Shown here in pieces: positions 1-7,751 of a DNA stretch of 64,000 nucleotides. This DNA is from Streptomyces griseus subsp. griseus (GTDB taxonomy: Bacteria; Actinomycetota; Actinomycetes; Streptomycetales; Streptomycetaceae), in NCBI RefSeq assembly GCF_000720255.1, contig NZ_JOJE01000002.1:1-64000 (forward strand). Direction: 5' to 3'. How positions within the stretch are numbered: position 1 is the first letter of the stretch; each line of letters begins with the position of its first letter. Under the pieces are notes generated by a model that was given only the letters and a program-made list of their open reading frames with translations, searched no databases and was not told the origin of the DNA. The position numbers and the translations under genes are program-made.

Positions 1-80
1 TCCAGCAGAAGATCGACGCCCGCAACCGGGTCGAGATCGCCGCCTGGGCCTGGGAGTCCGGCACGGTGCGGGAACGATAG
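1..80 (+). CDS. C-terminal end of a LuxR-type regulator (partial)
   Basis: Only the last 25 residues are present, reading from base 3 to the TAG at 78-80. The stretch QQKIDARNRVEIAAWAWE is typical of the last helices of a NarL/LuxR DNA-binding domain, where conserved residues contact DNA and the chain ends soon after. It was probably a two-component response regulator, but the receiver domain lies outside the window. Assignment rests on this short motif only. Confidence 0.6.
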   Translation, partial: QQKIDARNRVEIAAWAWESGTVRER

Positions 81-438
81 GACCGGCTGCACAGCCGCTG
101 CGGCCAGACCGGGAGTTCGACGCCGCGGGAAGGACCGCGGCTTCACCCTGGAGGCCGGTCCGGAAGTCCGAGCACGGCTTCCGTCTCGCGCCCGGACGAT
201 CGCGGAAGGTCAGGCGGCGGGTGCCCAGGAGGCGTGTCTGGCCGAAAGGGCGGTGGCGCGGAAGTCTGGTTCCGCGCGAAGCGCGCCGACGGAGCTGGCC
301 GCCCTCCTGCGCGCGGTGCCGGGCGTGCCGCTGCCCGCCCTCGACGCCCGCCGTCAACGGCTCACGACTGATGCGGTGAGCCTCGCTCACGGCGGGCCGT
401 CCGCAATCGGGGCTGGCTGGACGACAGCAGGGGGCCAG
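81..438. other. Intergenic, no gene supported
   Basis: This GC-rich stretch lies between the LuxR-type stop and the convergent stop of the MFS gene. Open frames cross it, but none has recognisable protein character or a convincing ribosome binding site. Confidence 0.5.
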
Positions 439-1714
439 TCACCGGGCGGACTCCGGCGCGACTGCCGGTTGTTCGGCCTCGGAACCGGACGGGACGCCGA
501 TGCGCAACTGCCCGGGCCGCTGTGCTCTGTCTATGCGGGCCAGGGTGAACGCGGCACTCATGGCCAGAACGACGAGGGCGGCGCCCGAGAGGAGGAAGGC
601 GTCCTTGACTCCGGTGAGTGCGATGGTGGTCGAGGCCACGAAGGGGGAAACGGCCAGGGCTCCTGCCACTCCGGCCTCCCACAGGCCCAACGCCTTCGCC
701 AGATGGTGGCTCGGTATGCGCTGCTGCACCAGCGCGATCAGCGGGATGTCCGTGAGGGCCGAGGCCAGCCCGGTGGCGATCAGGAGCACCGCGGCCCCGG
801 CAGTGGAGGTGACAATTCCGAGCGGCGCACGGAAGATTCCGAGCAGGGCCCAGGCCAGCACCGCCGCCAGGGCGAGCCTACGCATCCGCAGGCCGGCCAA
901 CAGGAGCGCCCCCGCCACTTCCGCGACCCCGGCGACGCCCAGCAACAGGCCGTAGCGGCCGCCCTGCCCCACGACGGCGACCAGCCCCACCGTCAGGAAA
1001 CCACTGGTCAGAGCGAGGGCGAGCACGAAGGTCACGATGACCACCAGCGCGTCGGGAGCGGCCCGCACGGCCTTGAGCCCGGCGGCGAGATCGGCCCAAC
1101 AGGCCCGCCTGGCCGGCGGCCAGGACGGGGCGGGTCACGCGGATGGCGGCCACGGCGCCCGCCGAACCGAGGAAGGTCAGTCCGTTGACCACCAGCGCCG
1201 CCCGCATGGAGCCGTAGGCCAGCAGCGGAGCGAGCATGAGCGGGCCGACGAAGAAGGCGGCCCGGAAGGCGACTTGCAGCAGCCCGCTGGCCTGTTGCAG
1301 ACGGTCAGCCGGGACGATCTGCGTGACGATGGCGTTGCGGGCCGGGGCGAACGGGGCGCCGATCAGGGCCAGCAGCGCCGTTGTCACCACGAGCAGGGAC
1401 AGGTTCAGCAGACCGAGGGACAGCAGCACCGCGGCTACCGCCACCACGGCGACCCGGGCCAGATCGGTGGCGATCATCAGCTTGCGGCGGTCGTAACGGT
1501 CGGCGTGCGAGGCGGACACGAACGTGGCCAGGAACGCGGGCGCGAACGCGGACACGCTGACCACGGCGACGGCCGTCGGGTCCTTCGTCAGCGACCAGGC
1601 CAGCCAAGCGGTCGCGGCGGTGTACAGGCCGTCGCCGAAACGTGAGACGGCCTGGCCGACGAAGAGAAGCAGGAAATCGCGGTCCCTGAGCAGTGACATG
1701 CCGCCTGCCGCCAC
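439..1714 (-). pseudogene. MFS transporter, frameshifted
   Basis: This is a 12-TM major facilitator drug/metabolite exporter split over two frames. The N-terminal part (1714 down to about 1100) starts MSLLRDRDFLLLFVGQAVS after an upstream GTG and has the loop-2/3 motif DRYDRRKL. The C-terminal part continues in another frame from about 1100 to 439 with further hydrophobic helices. The switch lies near 1090-1115, where one frame gives GQAGLLGRS and the other CWADLAAGLKAV. A GTG at 1714 has GAGGAG 8 nt upstream, better than the ATG at 1699. It sits 32 bp after the ArsR gene and is probably its regulatory target. A single indel, real or sequencing error, breaks it. Confidence 0.8.
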
Positions 1715-1746
1715 TGTCGGATCTCCTCGGGCACCTGATCCACTGA

Positions 1747-2871
1747 TTAGGCAGATGGCTGATCAATGGGGTCAGTGGCGTGCAGAAAGCTCTCCAGGCT
1801 GGGAGCGAGACCCGCCACCTGGCCGGACAGGAGCCGGTACAGGACGTAGTAGCCCTCACGGCGACGTTCGAGCAGACCCGCGTCCGCCAGGACCCGCAGG
1901 TGCTTGGACAGCGCGGCCTCGCTGACGCCGACGAGCGGGGCCAACTCCTGGGTGCTGCGCGGGCGTTCGACGATCAGCCGGAGGGCGCGCAGGCGGGTGT
2001 CGTCGGCGAGCGCGCGCAGCATGCCGACGAGCTGTGCGGGGGGAATCCTGGGGCGGGCCTCCCGGGCGATCGAAGAGACGGGGAAGACGAGCCCGAGGGG
2101 CCAGGGGCCGTCGCAGTTGACCCGTACGTGCGGCCACACATAGGCGCTGGGGGCGAGCAGCAGGGTGTCGTCCGGGCCGATGGCGACCTCGTGGTCGTGA
2201 GGTCGCTCCAACCAGAAGCGTTCGGCCTGCCGGTCGCTGCGCACCTCCGGCCACAGGCCGCGGAGCATGCCGTACAGTCCGCGCTGTTCGATCTGGTGCC
2301 CGGCCTCGGTCACCCCGGCGGCCAGTTCCGGTTCGATCCGGGCCCATTCCTCCTCGAACGCCTCCCGCCAGTAGCGTTCCAGCATGCTCAGGAACCTTTC
2401 GAGGAGTGCGCGAGGATCGTCGAGGAGCATCGCGGCCATCGCTTCGTCGCTTTCCCGTGCGACACGCTCCCGCAGCAGGCCCTGTACGCCCGGTTCCCGC
2501 AGCGCGTGCGGATCCCTGCCCTCGCCGCTGCCCGGCCACGGCGAAAGCAGCGGGATGGCGAACTCCAGCCGGACCAGCTCCGGGTCCGCCGTGCGCAGGC
2601 CGACCAGCTCGCTGCCGAAGTCCGCGAGCCCTCCGGTCGGCCGCGGAAAGAGGAACTCGGGAAAGTACGAGCGCACCGCGTAGGAGAACGCCTCGATCTC
2701 CCGCTTCAGCGCCGGCGACAGCTTGCGCATCGCGCGTACCCAGCCGTGCTGGACGGGGTGGTGCTTGGGCTCCACCAGCACATGAAGGCTCAGTACGGCT
2801 TCCATCGCCGGCGAGTAGGCGAACCCCACCCGCTCCGCACCACCGGCGGGCACCCGGAACACGATCGTCAT
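1747..2871 (-). CDS. ArsR-family transcriptional regulator with long N-terminal domain
   Basis: The protein has about 374 residues. The first 290 or so form an unassigned alpha-helical sensor-like domain of the DUF5937 type. The last 85 form a winged helix: PPAQLVGMLRALADDTRLRAL, then STQELAPLVGVSEAALSKHL as the recognition helix and GLLERRREGYYVLY as the wing. The ATG at 2869-2871 is chosen because a purine-rich GGATGGCGAG precedes it and earlier starts add low-complexity residues. It lies directly upstream of the MFS gene on the same strand, so it likely represses the pump until an effector binds. No metal-binding cysteine motif is evident, so a non-metal effector is likely. Confidence 0.8.
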   Translation of the reverse strand: MTIVFRVPAGGAERVGFAYSPAMEAVLSLHVLVEPKHHPVQHGWVRAMRKLSPALKREIEAFSYAVRSYFPEFLFPRPTGGLADFGSELVGLRTADPELVRLEFAIPLLSPWPGSGEGRDPHALREPGVQGLLRERVARESDEAMAAMLLDDPRALLERFLSMLERYWREAFEEEWARIEPELAAGVTEAGHQIEQRGLYGMLRGLWPEVRSDRQAERFWLERPHDHEVAIGPDDTLLLAPSAYVWPHVRVNCDGPWPLGLVFPVSSIAREARPRIPPAQLVGMLRALADDTRLRALRLIVERPRSTQELAPLVGVSEAALSKHLRVLADAGLLERRREGYYVLYRLLSGQVAGLAPSLESFLHATDPIDQPSA

Positions 2872-3398
2872 GACTCGCCATCCTCGCCGTCCGGCGTCCC
2901 CGGAGGGAGCGTGCCGCGCGAGACGGTGGTCGGCGATGGTGACTGACAATGACCTGTGCGTCGTTCTCACCGTGGGCCCACCCCGAGGTGGTGAGCGTGT
3001 CCCGCCTGCGGGCTGCGCAAGAGGCCCTACTTCCGCGGGAGCGGCCTGTCATGCCAGGCGCCCCGAGACAGCGGCAAGTAGCCCCACAAGCTGACACAGG
3101 GAGCAGAACGGTCCAACGGCCCTCGGTCCCGGCTCCCACAACGTCCACCAACCGCGCGATGCAAGCCCCAGGCACCGCAGGTCAAGGCACTCCAGCTCGC
3201 CGCCCTGGCCTCCTGCCCCCAGGCAGAGGACCCCCACTGGCGCGCATCCGCTAAGCTACCCCTGGTCAGCCGTTGTACGTGACGTTGTCTGCTCAGATGA
3301 CCCAGCGGAGAGCATTGCACCACGTCTGACCAGCGGGCTTGTGCTCCTCGTCGAAGATCCACACCCTGGATTTTCAACAAGGTTTTCTACAAGCCCCC
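2872..3398. other. Intergenic upstream of tRNA-Arg
   Basis: About 530 bp without a supportable gene. It holds the promoters for the leftward ArsR gene and for the rightward tRNA. Open frames on both strands are low-complexity Arg/Pro/Ser readings with no family signature. Confidence 0.5.
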
Positions 3399-3471
3399 GC
3401 CTTCGTAGCTCAGGGGATAGAGCACCGCTCTCCTAAAGCGGGTGTCGCAGGTTCGAATCCTGCCGGGGGCA
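3399..3471 (+). tRNA. tRNA-Arg (anticodon CCU)
   Basis: The full cloverleaf can be folded. Acceptor GCCTTCG pairs with CGGGGGC (two G-U pairs). The D arm is GCTC/GAGC, the anticodon stem CCGCT/AGCGG carries loop CTCCTAA (anticodon CCT), and the T arm is GCAGG/CCTGC around TTCGAAT. The terminal CCA is not encoded. It reads AGG codons. Its 3' half is the integration target of the adjacent AICE and is repeated three more times in the window, so this copy is regenerated by the element's left end. Confidence 0.97.
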
Positions 3472-3475
3472 CAGA
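3428..3475 (+). repeat. attL core (tRNA-Arg 3' half)
   Basis: This 48-bp segment runs from CTCTCC in the anticodon arm through the tRNA 3' end into ACAGA. It is identical to 15657-15704. Imperfect copies occur at 25322-25367 and 31699-31740. Confidence 0.93.
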
Positions 3476-3478
3476 CTA

Positions 3479-3519
3479 AAGGGCCAGCTCAGGAGGGGTT
3501 TCCTCCCGGGCTGGCCCTT
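3479..3519. terminator. Hairpin after tRNA-Arg / end of int
   Basis: Arms AGGGCCAGC and GCTGGCCCT enclose an inner GGAGG/CCTCC pairing. It lies between the tRNA 3' end and the integrase stop, so it can terminate transcription in both directions. The same hairpin follows the tRNA relics at 25.3 and 31.7 kb, which marks it as part of the element's left end. Confidence 0.7.
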
Positions 3520-3579
3520 CGTCTTGTTCGAGGTCGTGCCACACGCGTGCCACTAGAGTCCACGCGGAATCCACATTCC

Positions 3580-4710
3580 CTAGCTGGTGGCCTCTCCCCC
3601 ACCCTCGCGGATCATGGCTCCAAGGCGATCAGCGATGGCCCGGTCACGATCACTGGTCATGTGCTGATAGATCAGCGCGGCGCGCGAGCTGCTGTGGCCC
3701 ATGCGGGTCATCAGCTCACGGGTGCTGGCACCGGCGGTCGAGGCCAAGGTGTTGCCGGTGTGGCGGAGATCGTGAAAGTGCAGCTCTGACGTGACGCCTG
3801 CCGCCTTCCTGGCCGCCACCCAGTCGTCTCGGAAGTTGCTCCGCCGGAGCTGGCCGCCCTTCGGGCCGACGAAGACGTGTCCGTCGCGGCCGGGTGCGGC
3901 GAACTGTTCGAGGTGGCGCGTGACGTCGTCGAGCAGCTCGGCCGGAAAGGAAATGGCGCGAACCCCGGCAGCGGACTTCGGTGCCTTGTCGAAGAGCCGC
4001 CCGTCCTGCAACTCCGCCTGAGAACGGCGCACGCTGACGGTCAGGCCCTCCAGGTCGATGTCCCGGCGACGGAGGGCGGCGAGTTCACCGAACCGCAGAG
4101 TCGTGAACGCGGCCAGGAGGACGAGCAGCCGGTAGCGCGGCGCCATGGAGTCAGCGACGGTGAAGACCTCGGCAACCGTGAGGACGGGGCGCTCGGGCAC
4201 GTCGTAACGGTCCGCGCCCTTGATACGGCAAGGGTTGCGCCGGATCAGTTCGTCGTCCACGGCCGTGTTCATCAAGGCCCGCAGCAGCTGATACGCCTTG
4301 ACCACAGTCGGCTCACCGACGCCGGCCCCGAGGAGCTTGCCGCGCCAACTGCGCACCCGAGCTGTCGTTACGTCAGCCATGGTCCCGGCGCCGAAGGTGG
4401 GCACTATGTGCAGCCGCATGACGGATTCAGACCGCTCACGGGTGCGGTCGGCGAGCTTCCGGTCCCGCAGCCATGCGGTGGCGTACTCCGCGAAGTTCAC
4501 CGAACCAGCGTCCGGGTCCGACCACTGGCCGCGCGTGATGTCGGCCTCGATCTGGGCGAGGGCAACTTGGGCGTCGCTCTTGGTCGGATACGTCTTCTCG
4601 GCCGGACGAAGCTGCCCCGTCTCGGGGTCGCGGTAGCGGACCTGCCAGCGGCCGGACTTGAGCTGTCGGACCGACCCGAAGCTTCTGCGCTGTCCCTTCT
4701 TGTTGGCCAT
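3580..4710 (-). CDS. int: Site-specific tyrosine recombinase (integrase)
   Basis: This 376-residue tyrosine recombinase catalyses integration and excision at the tRNA-Arg attachment site, whose core begins only about 100 bp from its stop. An arm-binding N-terminal domain (KSGRWQVRYRDPETG, residues 18-32) precedes a SAM-like core-binding domain (about 70-170) and the catalytic domain. Visible catalytic residues are Arg in TTLRFGELAAL, His and Arg in HFHDLRHTG, the second His in MGHSSSRA and the Tyr nucleophile in IYQHMT. It overlaps xis by one base (the A of ATGA), so the two are translationally coupled. Truncated relatives lie at 25.4 and 31.8 kb, differing by a few substitutions in the C-terminus. 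Confidence 0.95.
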   Translation of the reverse strand: MANKKGQRRSFGSVRQLKSGRWQVRYRDPETGQLRPAEKTYPTKSDAQVALAQIEADITRGQWSDPDAGSVNFAEYATAWLRDRKLADRTRERSESVMRLHIVPTFGAGTMADVTTARVRSWRGKLLGAGVGEPTVVKAYQLLRALMNTAVDDELIRRNPCRIKGADRYDVPERPVLTVAEVFTVADSMAPRYRLLVLLAAFTTLRFGELAALRRRDIDLEGLTVSVRRSQAELQDGRLFDKAPKSAAGVRAISFPAELLDDVTRHLEQFAAPGRDGHVFVGPKGGQLRRSNFRDDWVAARKAAGVTSELHFHDLRHTGNTLASTAGASTRELMTRMGHSSSRAALIYQHMTSDRDRAIADRLGAMIREGGGEATS

Positions 4711-4922
4711 CAGGCGACCCTCCGCAGCGAGCTTCGCCGGTGGCCGATCGGCTGCACCGTGTTGGCGTCGATAAAGGCGCTCAGCTCACGCTCCGGGATG
4801 CGGACGTGACGGCCGACCTTGACGAACGTGATGCGTCGCTCGGCGATCAGACGTCGAGGGAAGCGTTCCGTGGTGCCGAGGAGTTCGGCCACCTGCGCCA
4901 CAGTGAGGTAGCGGTCAGCCAT
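4710..4922 (-). CDS. xis: Excisionase, MerR-like HTH
   Basis: A 70-residue DNA-binding protein of the helix-turn-helix excisionase family. Residues 5-55 contain YLTVAQVAELLGTTERFPRR, the wing region and VGRHVRIPERELSAFI. It bends att DNA and directs the integrase towards excision. Its start overlaps the 3' end of repSA by 8 bp and its stop overlaps the start of int, giving the repSA-xis-int operon expected of pSAM2-type elements, where Pra activates the operon. The FPRR in place of the usual VRRL-type spacing is slightly unusual but the fold is clear. Confidence 0.9.
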   Translation of the reverse strand: MADRYLTVAQVAELLGTTERFPRRLIAERRITFVKVGRHVRIPERELSAFIDANTVQPIGHRRSSLRRVA

Positions 4923-6288
4923 GGGTGGGTTCTCCTTCCGTTCCAGGGGCGGGTTCGAGGGATGCGGCGAGCCAGGCTTCGGCGTCGGAGAGGCCGGTAC
5001 CGGCGAAGACCCAGTGCGCCAGGACGTACGTGGTGTCGGGCTCGCGCTCCGACTGTGCGGCGGCTGCTTGGGCTCGTCGCCATTCGGCGCGGGCGGTGCG
5101 TAGTGCGCCGAGGGTGGTGGAGTAGCGGCGGGACTTGGTGGAGAAGTGGCCGCGGAAGCCGAGCATGTGGGCCCAGGCGCGCAGGCGGAGGTGTTCGAGG
5201 TCCTTGCGTGCGCCGAGGGTCCAGGCGGTTCGGATGAGTCGGCGGGCGTGGTCGCTGATGTCGAGCTGGGCGAGTTCGGCGGCGAACTTCAGTGGACGGT
5301 CGAGAGCTCCCGTCGCTGTCTCCGCACCCTTGGTGGCGTACTTGGCGATGTAGGCGGCGACGGCTCGTTCGGTGAGCTGCTGGCCGTCGTTGAAGTCGGC
5401 GGATCGGATCGTGCGGACGTCGAGTTGGCGGCCGAAGGCGAAGGTGTGGGGGCGGCCGTCGATGGTCGGGCCCTCGACGCGGACCGTGGACGCCGCAGCG
5501 CTGATGGCATCGGTCAGCAGCTCGGCGGTGGCCCAGGCCGGGGACGGAGTCTCGCCGCCGCCGGGGCCGTCCAGGCGTATGACCGCGTGGAAGTGGACCG
5601 CGCCGCGCTTCTGGTACTCGGCAACCTTGGCGAAGGAGACGCGGGCGTGGTCGCGGAGGCGGCGCTGTGACAGGCCCGCGCGTTTTGCGACCTCTCGGCG
5701 CACGTAGGTGGAGAAGCGCCGCCAGAGGGGACCGGCGTGCGCGTTCCAGAGGACGGCTGCTTCGTAGTCGTAGGTGTCCGGGTCCAGCGGCGTACCGAGG
5801 GCTTCGTCCTCCTGTCCGTGGTGGGTGCCGCAGCGGCAGGGGCGGCCGTCGGTGCGGCGGTTGTGGACCGGGCCGAAGCCAGGGGCGGTGAAGGTGGCGA
5901 AGACGCGCGGGTGGGCGGCGACGTGTTCCGGGGTGCCCTTGCCGCCGCGCAGTCCGGCGGTGATCAGTTGGAATGTGTCGCGGCGGTACACCTCGGCGCA
6001 GGCCGCGCAGCGGGTAGTGCGGCGGTTGTTGCAGCGGACGAGGAGTTGGCCGGCCGGGAGGGTGGAGGAGTCGAGGTGCTGGAGGACGCGGCCGATCTCG
6101 CCGGTCGTGGTGTCGACGTCGTACTCGGTGCGGTGACCGTCCAGGCGGATGGGGTTGGTGCAGCCGCCGAGCCCGGAGAGCTGCCGGAGGATACCGGGCA
6201 GGGTCCCGCCTGCGGCGAGGTTGCTGAGTTCCGGGAGTGGGGGCGGGGTGGTGCGGGTGAAGATGGCTGTTCTCCTTCTGACGGGCAC
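4915..6288 (-). CDS. repSA: Rolling-circle replication initiator RepSA-like
   Basis: This 457-residue protein nicks the double-strand origin of the excised element and starts rolling-circle replication. The cysteine-rich segment RCNNRRTTRCAACAEVYRRD (about residues 85-104) and PCRCGTHH are typical of actinobacterial Rep proteins. The HUH metal-binding motif is VHFHAVIRLDG, and the nicking Tyr is probably in AAYIAKYATKG. The GTG at 6288 has no convincing ribosome site. A strong AGAAGGAG lies just downstream and points to an in-frame ATC, so the true start is uncertain. It is the first gene of the repSA-xis-int operon. Confidence 0.9.
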   Translation of the reverse strand: MPVRRRTAIFTRTTPPPLPELSNLAAGGTLPGILRQLSGLGGCTNPIRLDGHRTEYDVDTTTGEIGRVLQHLDSSTLPAGQLLVRCNNRRTTRCAACAEVYRRDTFQLITAGLRGGKGTPEHVAAHPRVFATFTAPGFGPVHNRRTDGRPCRCGTHHGQEDEALGTPLDPDTYDYEAAVLWNAHAGPLWRRFSTYVRREVAKRAGLSQRRLRDHARVSFAKVAEYQKRGAVHFHAVIRLDGPGGGETPSPAWATAELLTDAISAAASTVRVEGPTIDGRPHTFAFGRQLDVRTIRSADFNDGQQLTERAVAAYIAKYATKGAETATGALDRPLKFAAELAQLDISDHARRLIRTAWTLGARKDLEHLRLRAWAHMLGFRGHFSTKSRRYSTTLGALRTARAEWRRAQAAAAQSEREPDTTYVLAHWVFAGTGLSDAEAWLAASLEPAPGTEGEPTHG

Positions 6289-6359
6289 TTCGGGAGGAGT
6301 GGGCCGCCGGGGCGGCGGATGCGTGGCTGTGTCGCGCCGCCCCGGAGGTCCGGCCTCAG

Positions 6360-6611
6360 TCAGCGGCGGTGGTGATCGCGGAGCAGGGAGCGCAGAATCA
6401 CGGCGGCGACGGCGACGGAGATGGCCGTGACGGCGACGGCGGCCAGGAGCGCGGTGAGGACGACTCCGCCGACGAGCACGGCCGCGACCGTCTTCTGGTC
6501 GAGGGAGACCGACGGGAGCGAGCGCCGGACCGGAACCGGTGCCGGGTCGATCGGGGCGTGGGTGTGTGCGGGCGGCGGGGTGGGGGTGTCCGGGTACTTG
6601 GGCAGGAACAC
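6360..6611 (-). CDS. Small SpdD-like membrane protein
   Basis: An 83-residue protein with a Pro-rich N-terminus (residues 1-30) and one long hydrophobic segment, TVAAVLVGGVVLTALLAAV, followed by a basic tail. Small proteins of this kind, encoded between rep and tra in Streptomyces elements, belong to the spread (Spd) set that moves the element through recipient mycelium; individual roles are not defined. The GTG start at 6611 has AAGGAG about 10 nt upstream. The operator-like motif at 6631-6644 lies just ahead, so this may be a regulated promoter. Assignment is by position and character. Confidence 0.7.
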   Translation of the reverse strand: MFLPKYPDTPTPPPAHTHAPIDPAPVPVRRSLPSVSLDQKTVAAVLVGGVVLTALLAAVAVTAISVAVAAVILRSLLRDHHRR

Positions 6612-6630
6612 GGGCGAGGTTCTCCTTATC

Positions 6631-6644
6631 TACTCGTCTAGATG
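6631..6644. promoter_or_regulatory. KorSA-type operator candidate 1
   Basis: TACTCGTCTAGATG lies 20 bp upstream of the SpdD-like start. It is a member of the ACTCGTCTA motif family found only at regulatory positions in this element, and it shares 11 bases with the copy between korSA and the Nudix gene. Confidence 0.6.
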
Positions 6645-6832
6645 TGTGAGCCGTTTATGACGGTCACGCCGGAGCGGGTGCCGGACTCGATGGCGGGGGC
6701 GAGGAAGGTGCGCGAGAGCCAGAAGCCGAAGAGGGCGATCAGGACGACGATCCAGACGCGGACGCCGAGGAACTTGACCGCTCCCCAGGCGAAGAAGCCG
6801 AGAACGACGACGAGCGGCAGGCTGACGGTCAC
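6638..6832 (-). CDS. Small two-helix membrane protein of the AICE
   Basis: A 64-residue protein dominated by two adjacent hydrophobic stretches, LPLVVVLGFFAWGAVKFLG and WIVVLIALFGFWLSRTFL, and a polar tail. Homologous small proteins are common between spd and tra genes in Streptomyces mobile elements, where they are presumed accessory to intramycelial spread. It is in the spd operon, 15 bp after the next upstream gene. Its last codons overlap the operator-like motif at 6631-6644. No catalytic motif is present. Confidence 0.75.
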   Translation of the reverse strand: MTVSLPLVVVLGFFAWGAVKFLGVRVWIVVLIALFGFWLSRTFLAPAIESGTRSGVTVINGSHI

Positions 6833-6847
6833 GGAGTGGGGGTCCTT

Positions 6848-7045
6848 TCAGCGGACGGGGCAGCGGTGGGTGCGGGCGGCAAGTTCGGCGGCGGCGCGAC
6901 TGTCGTAGTCGGCGGAGAAGTTGCAGCGCGGGGCGGTGCAGGCTGCGGTGTGTTTCTCACGGCCCCGGTTGTCGTAGGCGGTGCCGACCTGGACGGGGCC
7001 GATGCGGGTGACGTTGCGGAACCGGCGGTTGGCGCTCACGGGCAT
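6848..7045 (-). CDS. Mobile element transfer protein (SpdA-like)
   Basis: A 65-residue hydrophilic protein with RRFRNVTRIGPVQVGTAYD, then two cysteines (CTAPRC) and a His/Cys-bearing tail (THRCPVR), suggesting a small zinc-binding fold. It belongs to the family usually annotated as mobile element transfer protein in Streptomyces integrative elements. The ATG at 7045 follows AAAGGAGATGCCCGTG-type spacing, a good ribosome site. It is 6 bp after the DUF2637 gene in the same operon. A decayed copy of this gene lies at 32998-33175, which links that region to a second element of this family. Confidence 0.85.
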   Translation of the reverse strand: MPVSANRRFRNVTRIGPVQVGTAYDNRGREKHTAACTAPRCNFSADYDSRAAAELAARTHRCPVR

Positions 7046-7051
7046 CTCCTT

Positions 7052-7729
7052 TCAGAGCTGGGCGGCGATGGCTTCTGCCATGGGTGGCGGGACGCCGAGG
7101 CGGGCGCGGAGGGTTGGGGTGTCGATGGGCGTTCCGGTACGGGCGTGGTGTTCGTCGGCGACTTTGCGGGCGTGGGTGACCAGGGCAGCCGGGACCGGTA
7201 CGGCGGGGAGTTCGGGTGGTGCCGCCTTGATGGCCGGTTGGTCTGGCGTCTGGGATGGGAGGTCGGGTGCGTCCTCCTGGGCGTCGTCCTCGACTTCGTC
7301 GGAGTTCGGTGCTGTGTGGGCGAGGAGGGTGCCGCCGAGGAAGGCGACAGCGGGCCAGCCCGCGACGAGGATGCGCAGCCAGGCCGGCACCTGGTGCATG
7401 TCGAGGAGTCCGGCGGTGGCGACGTTGGCGCCGAGGGACGCGGCGAGCGCGATGACGAACCAGCACCAGGCGGCGCCTTTGCCGTGGCCGGAGCGCAGTC
7501 GGCGCCAGGCGGCGACGAGGAGCAGGTCGACGGAGACCGGGTAGGCCCAGGCTTTCCAGCCGTCCTGTCCGGCCGCCACGGCGACGTCGTGGAGGTGGGC
7601 GAAGGACAGCGCGGCGGCGATGAGGGCTTGGACGAGCACCGCGTCAACGCGGGCCAGGTGGGCGCGCATGATGCGGCTCCTTCCGGGTTCAGGCATGGCA
7701 GGGGTAGGGACGTGGCGCGAGGCGGTCAC
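7052..7729 (-). CDS. DUF2637 membrane protein (SpdB2-like)
   Basis: A 225-residue inner membrane protein. Residues 28-145 contain four hydrophobic helices (for example VQALIAAALSFAHLHDVAVA and WCWFVIALAASLGANVATA) matching the DUF2637 family. An acidic Pro-rich linker and a C-terminal helical segment, LVTHARKVADEHHARTGTPI, follow. Members sit beside traB/traSA in AICEs and are thought to form the membrane channel with Spd proteins for spreading between mycelial compartments. It lies 22 bp after traSA in the transfer operon. The C-terminal segment is duplicated as a relic at 33438-33575, fused to transposase sequence. Confidence 0.85.
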   Translation of the reverse strand: MTASRHVPTPAMPEPGRSRIMRAHLARVDAVLVQALIAAALSFAHLHDVAVAAGQDGWKAWAYPVSVDLLLVAAWRRLRSGHGKGAAWCWFVIALAASLGANVATAGLLDMHQVPAWLRILVAGWPAVAFLGGTLLAHTAPNSDEVEDDAQEDAPDLPSQTPDQPAIKAAPPELPAVPVPAALVTHARKVADEHHARTGTPIDTPTLRARLGVPPPMAEAIAAQL

Positions 7730-7751
7730 GCCGACCGGGATGGGGGGAAGG

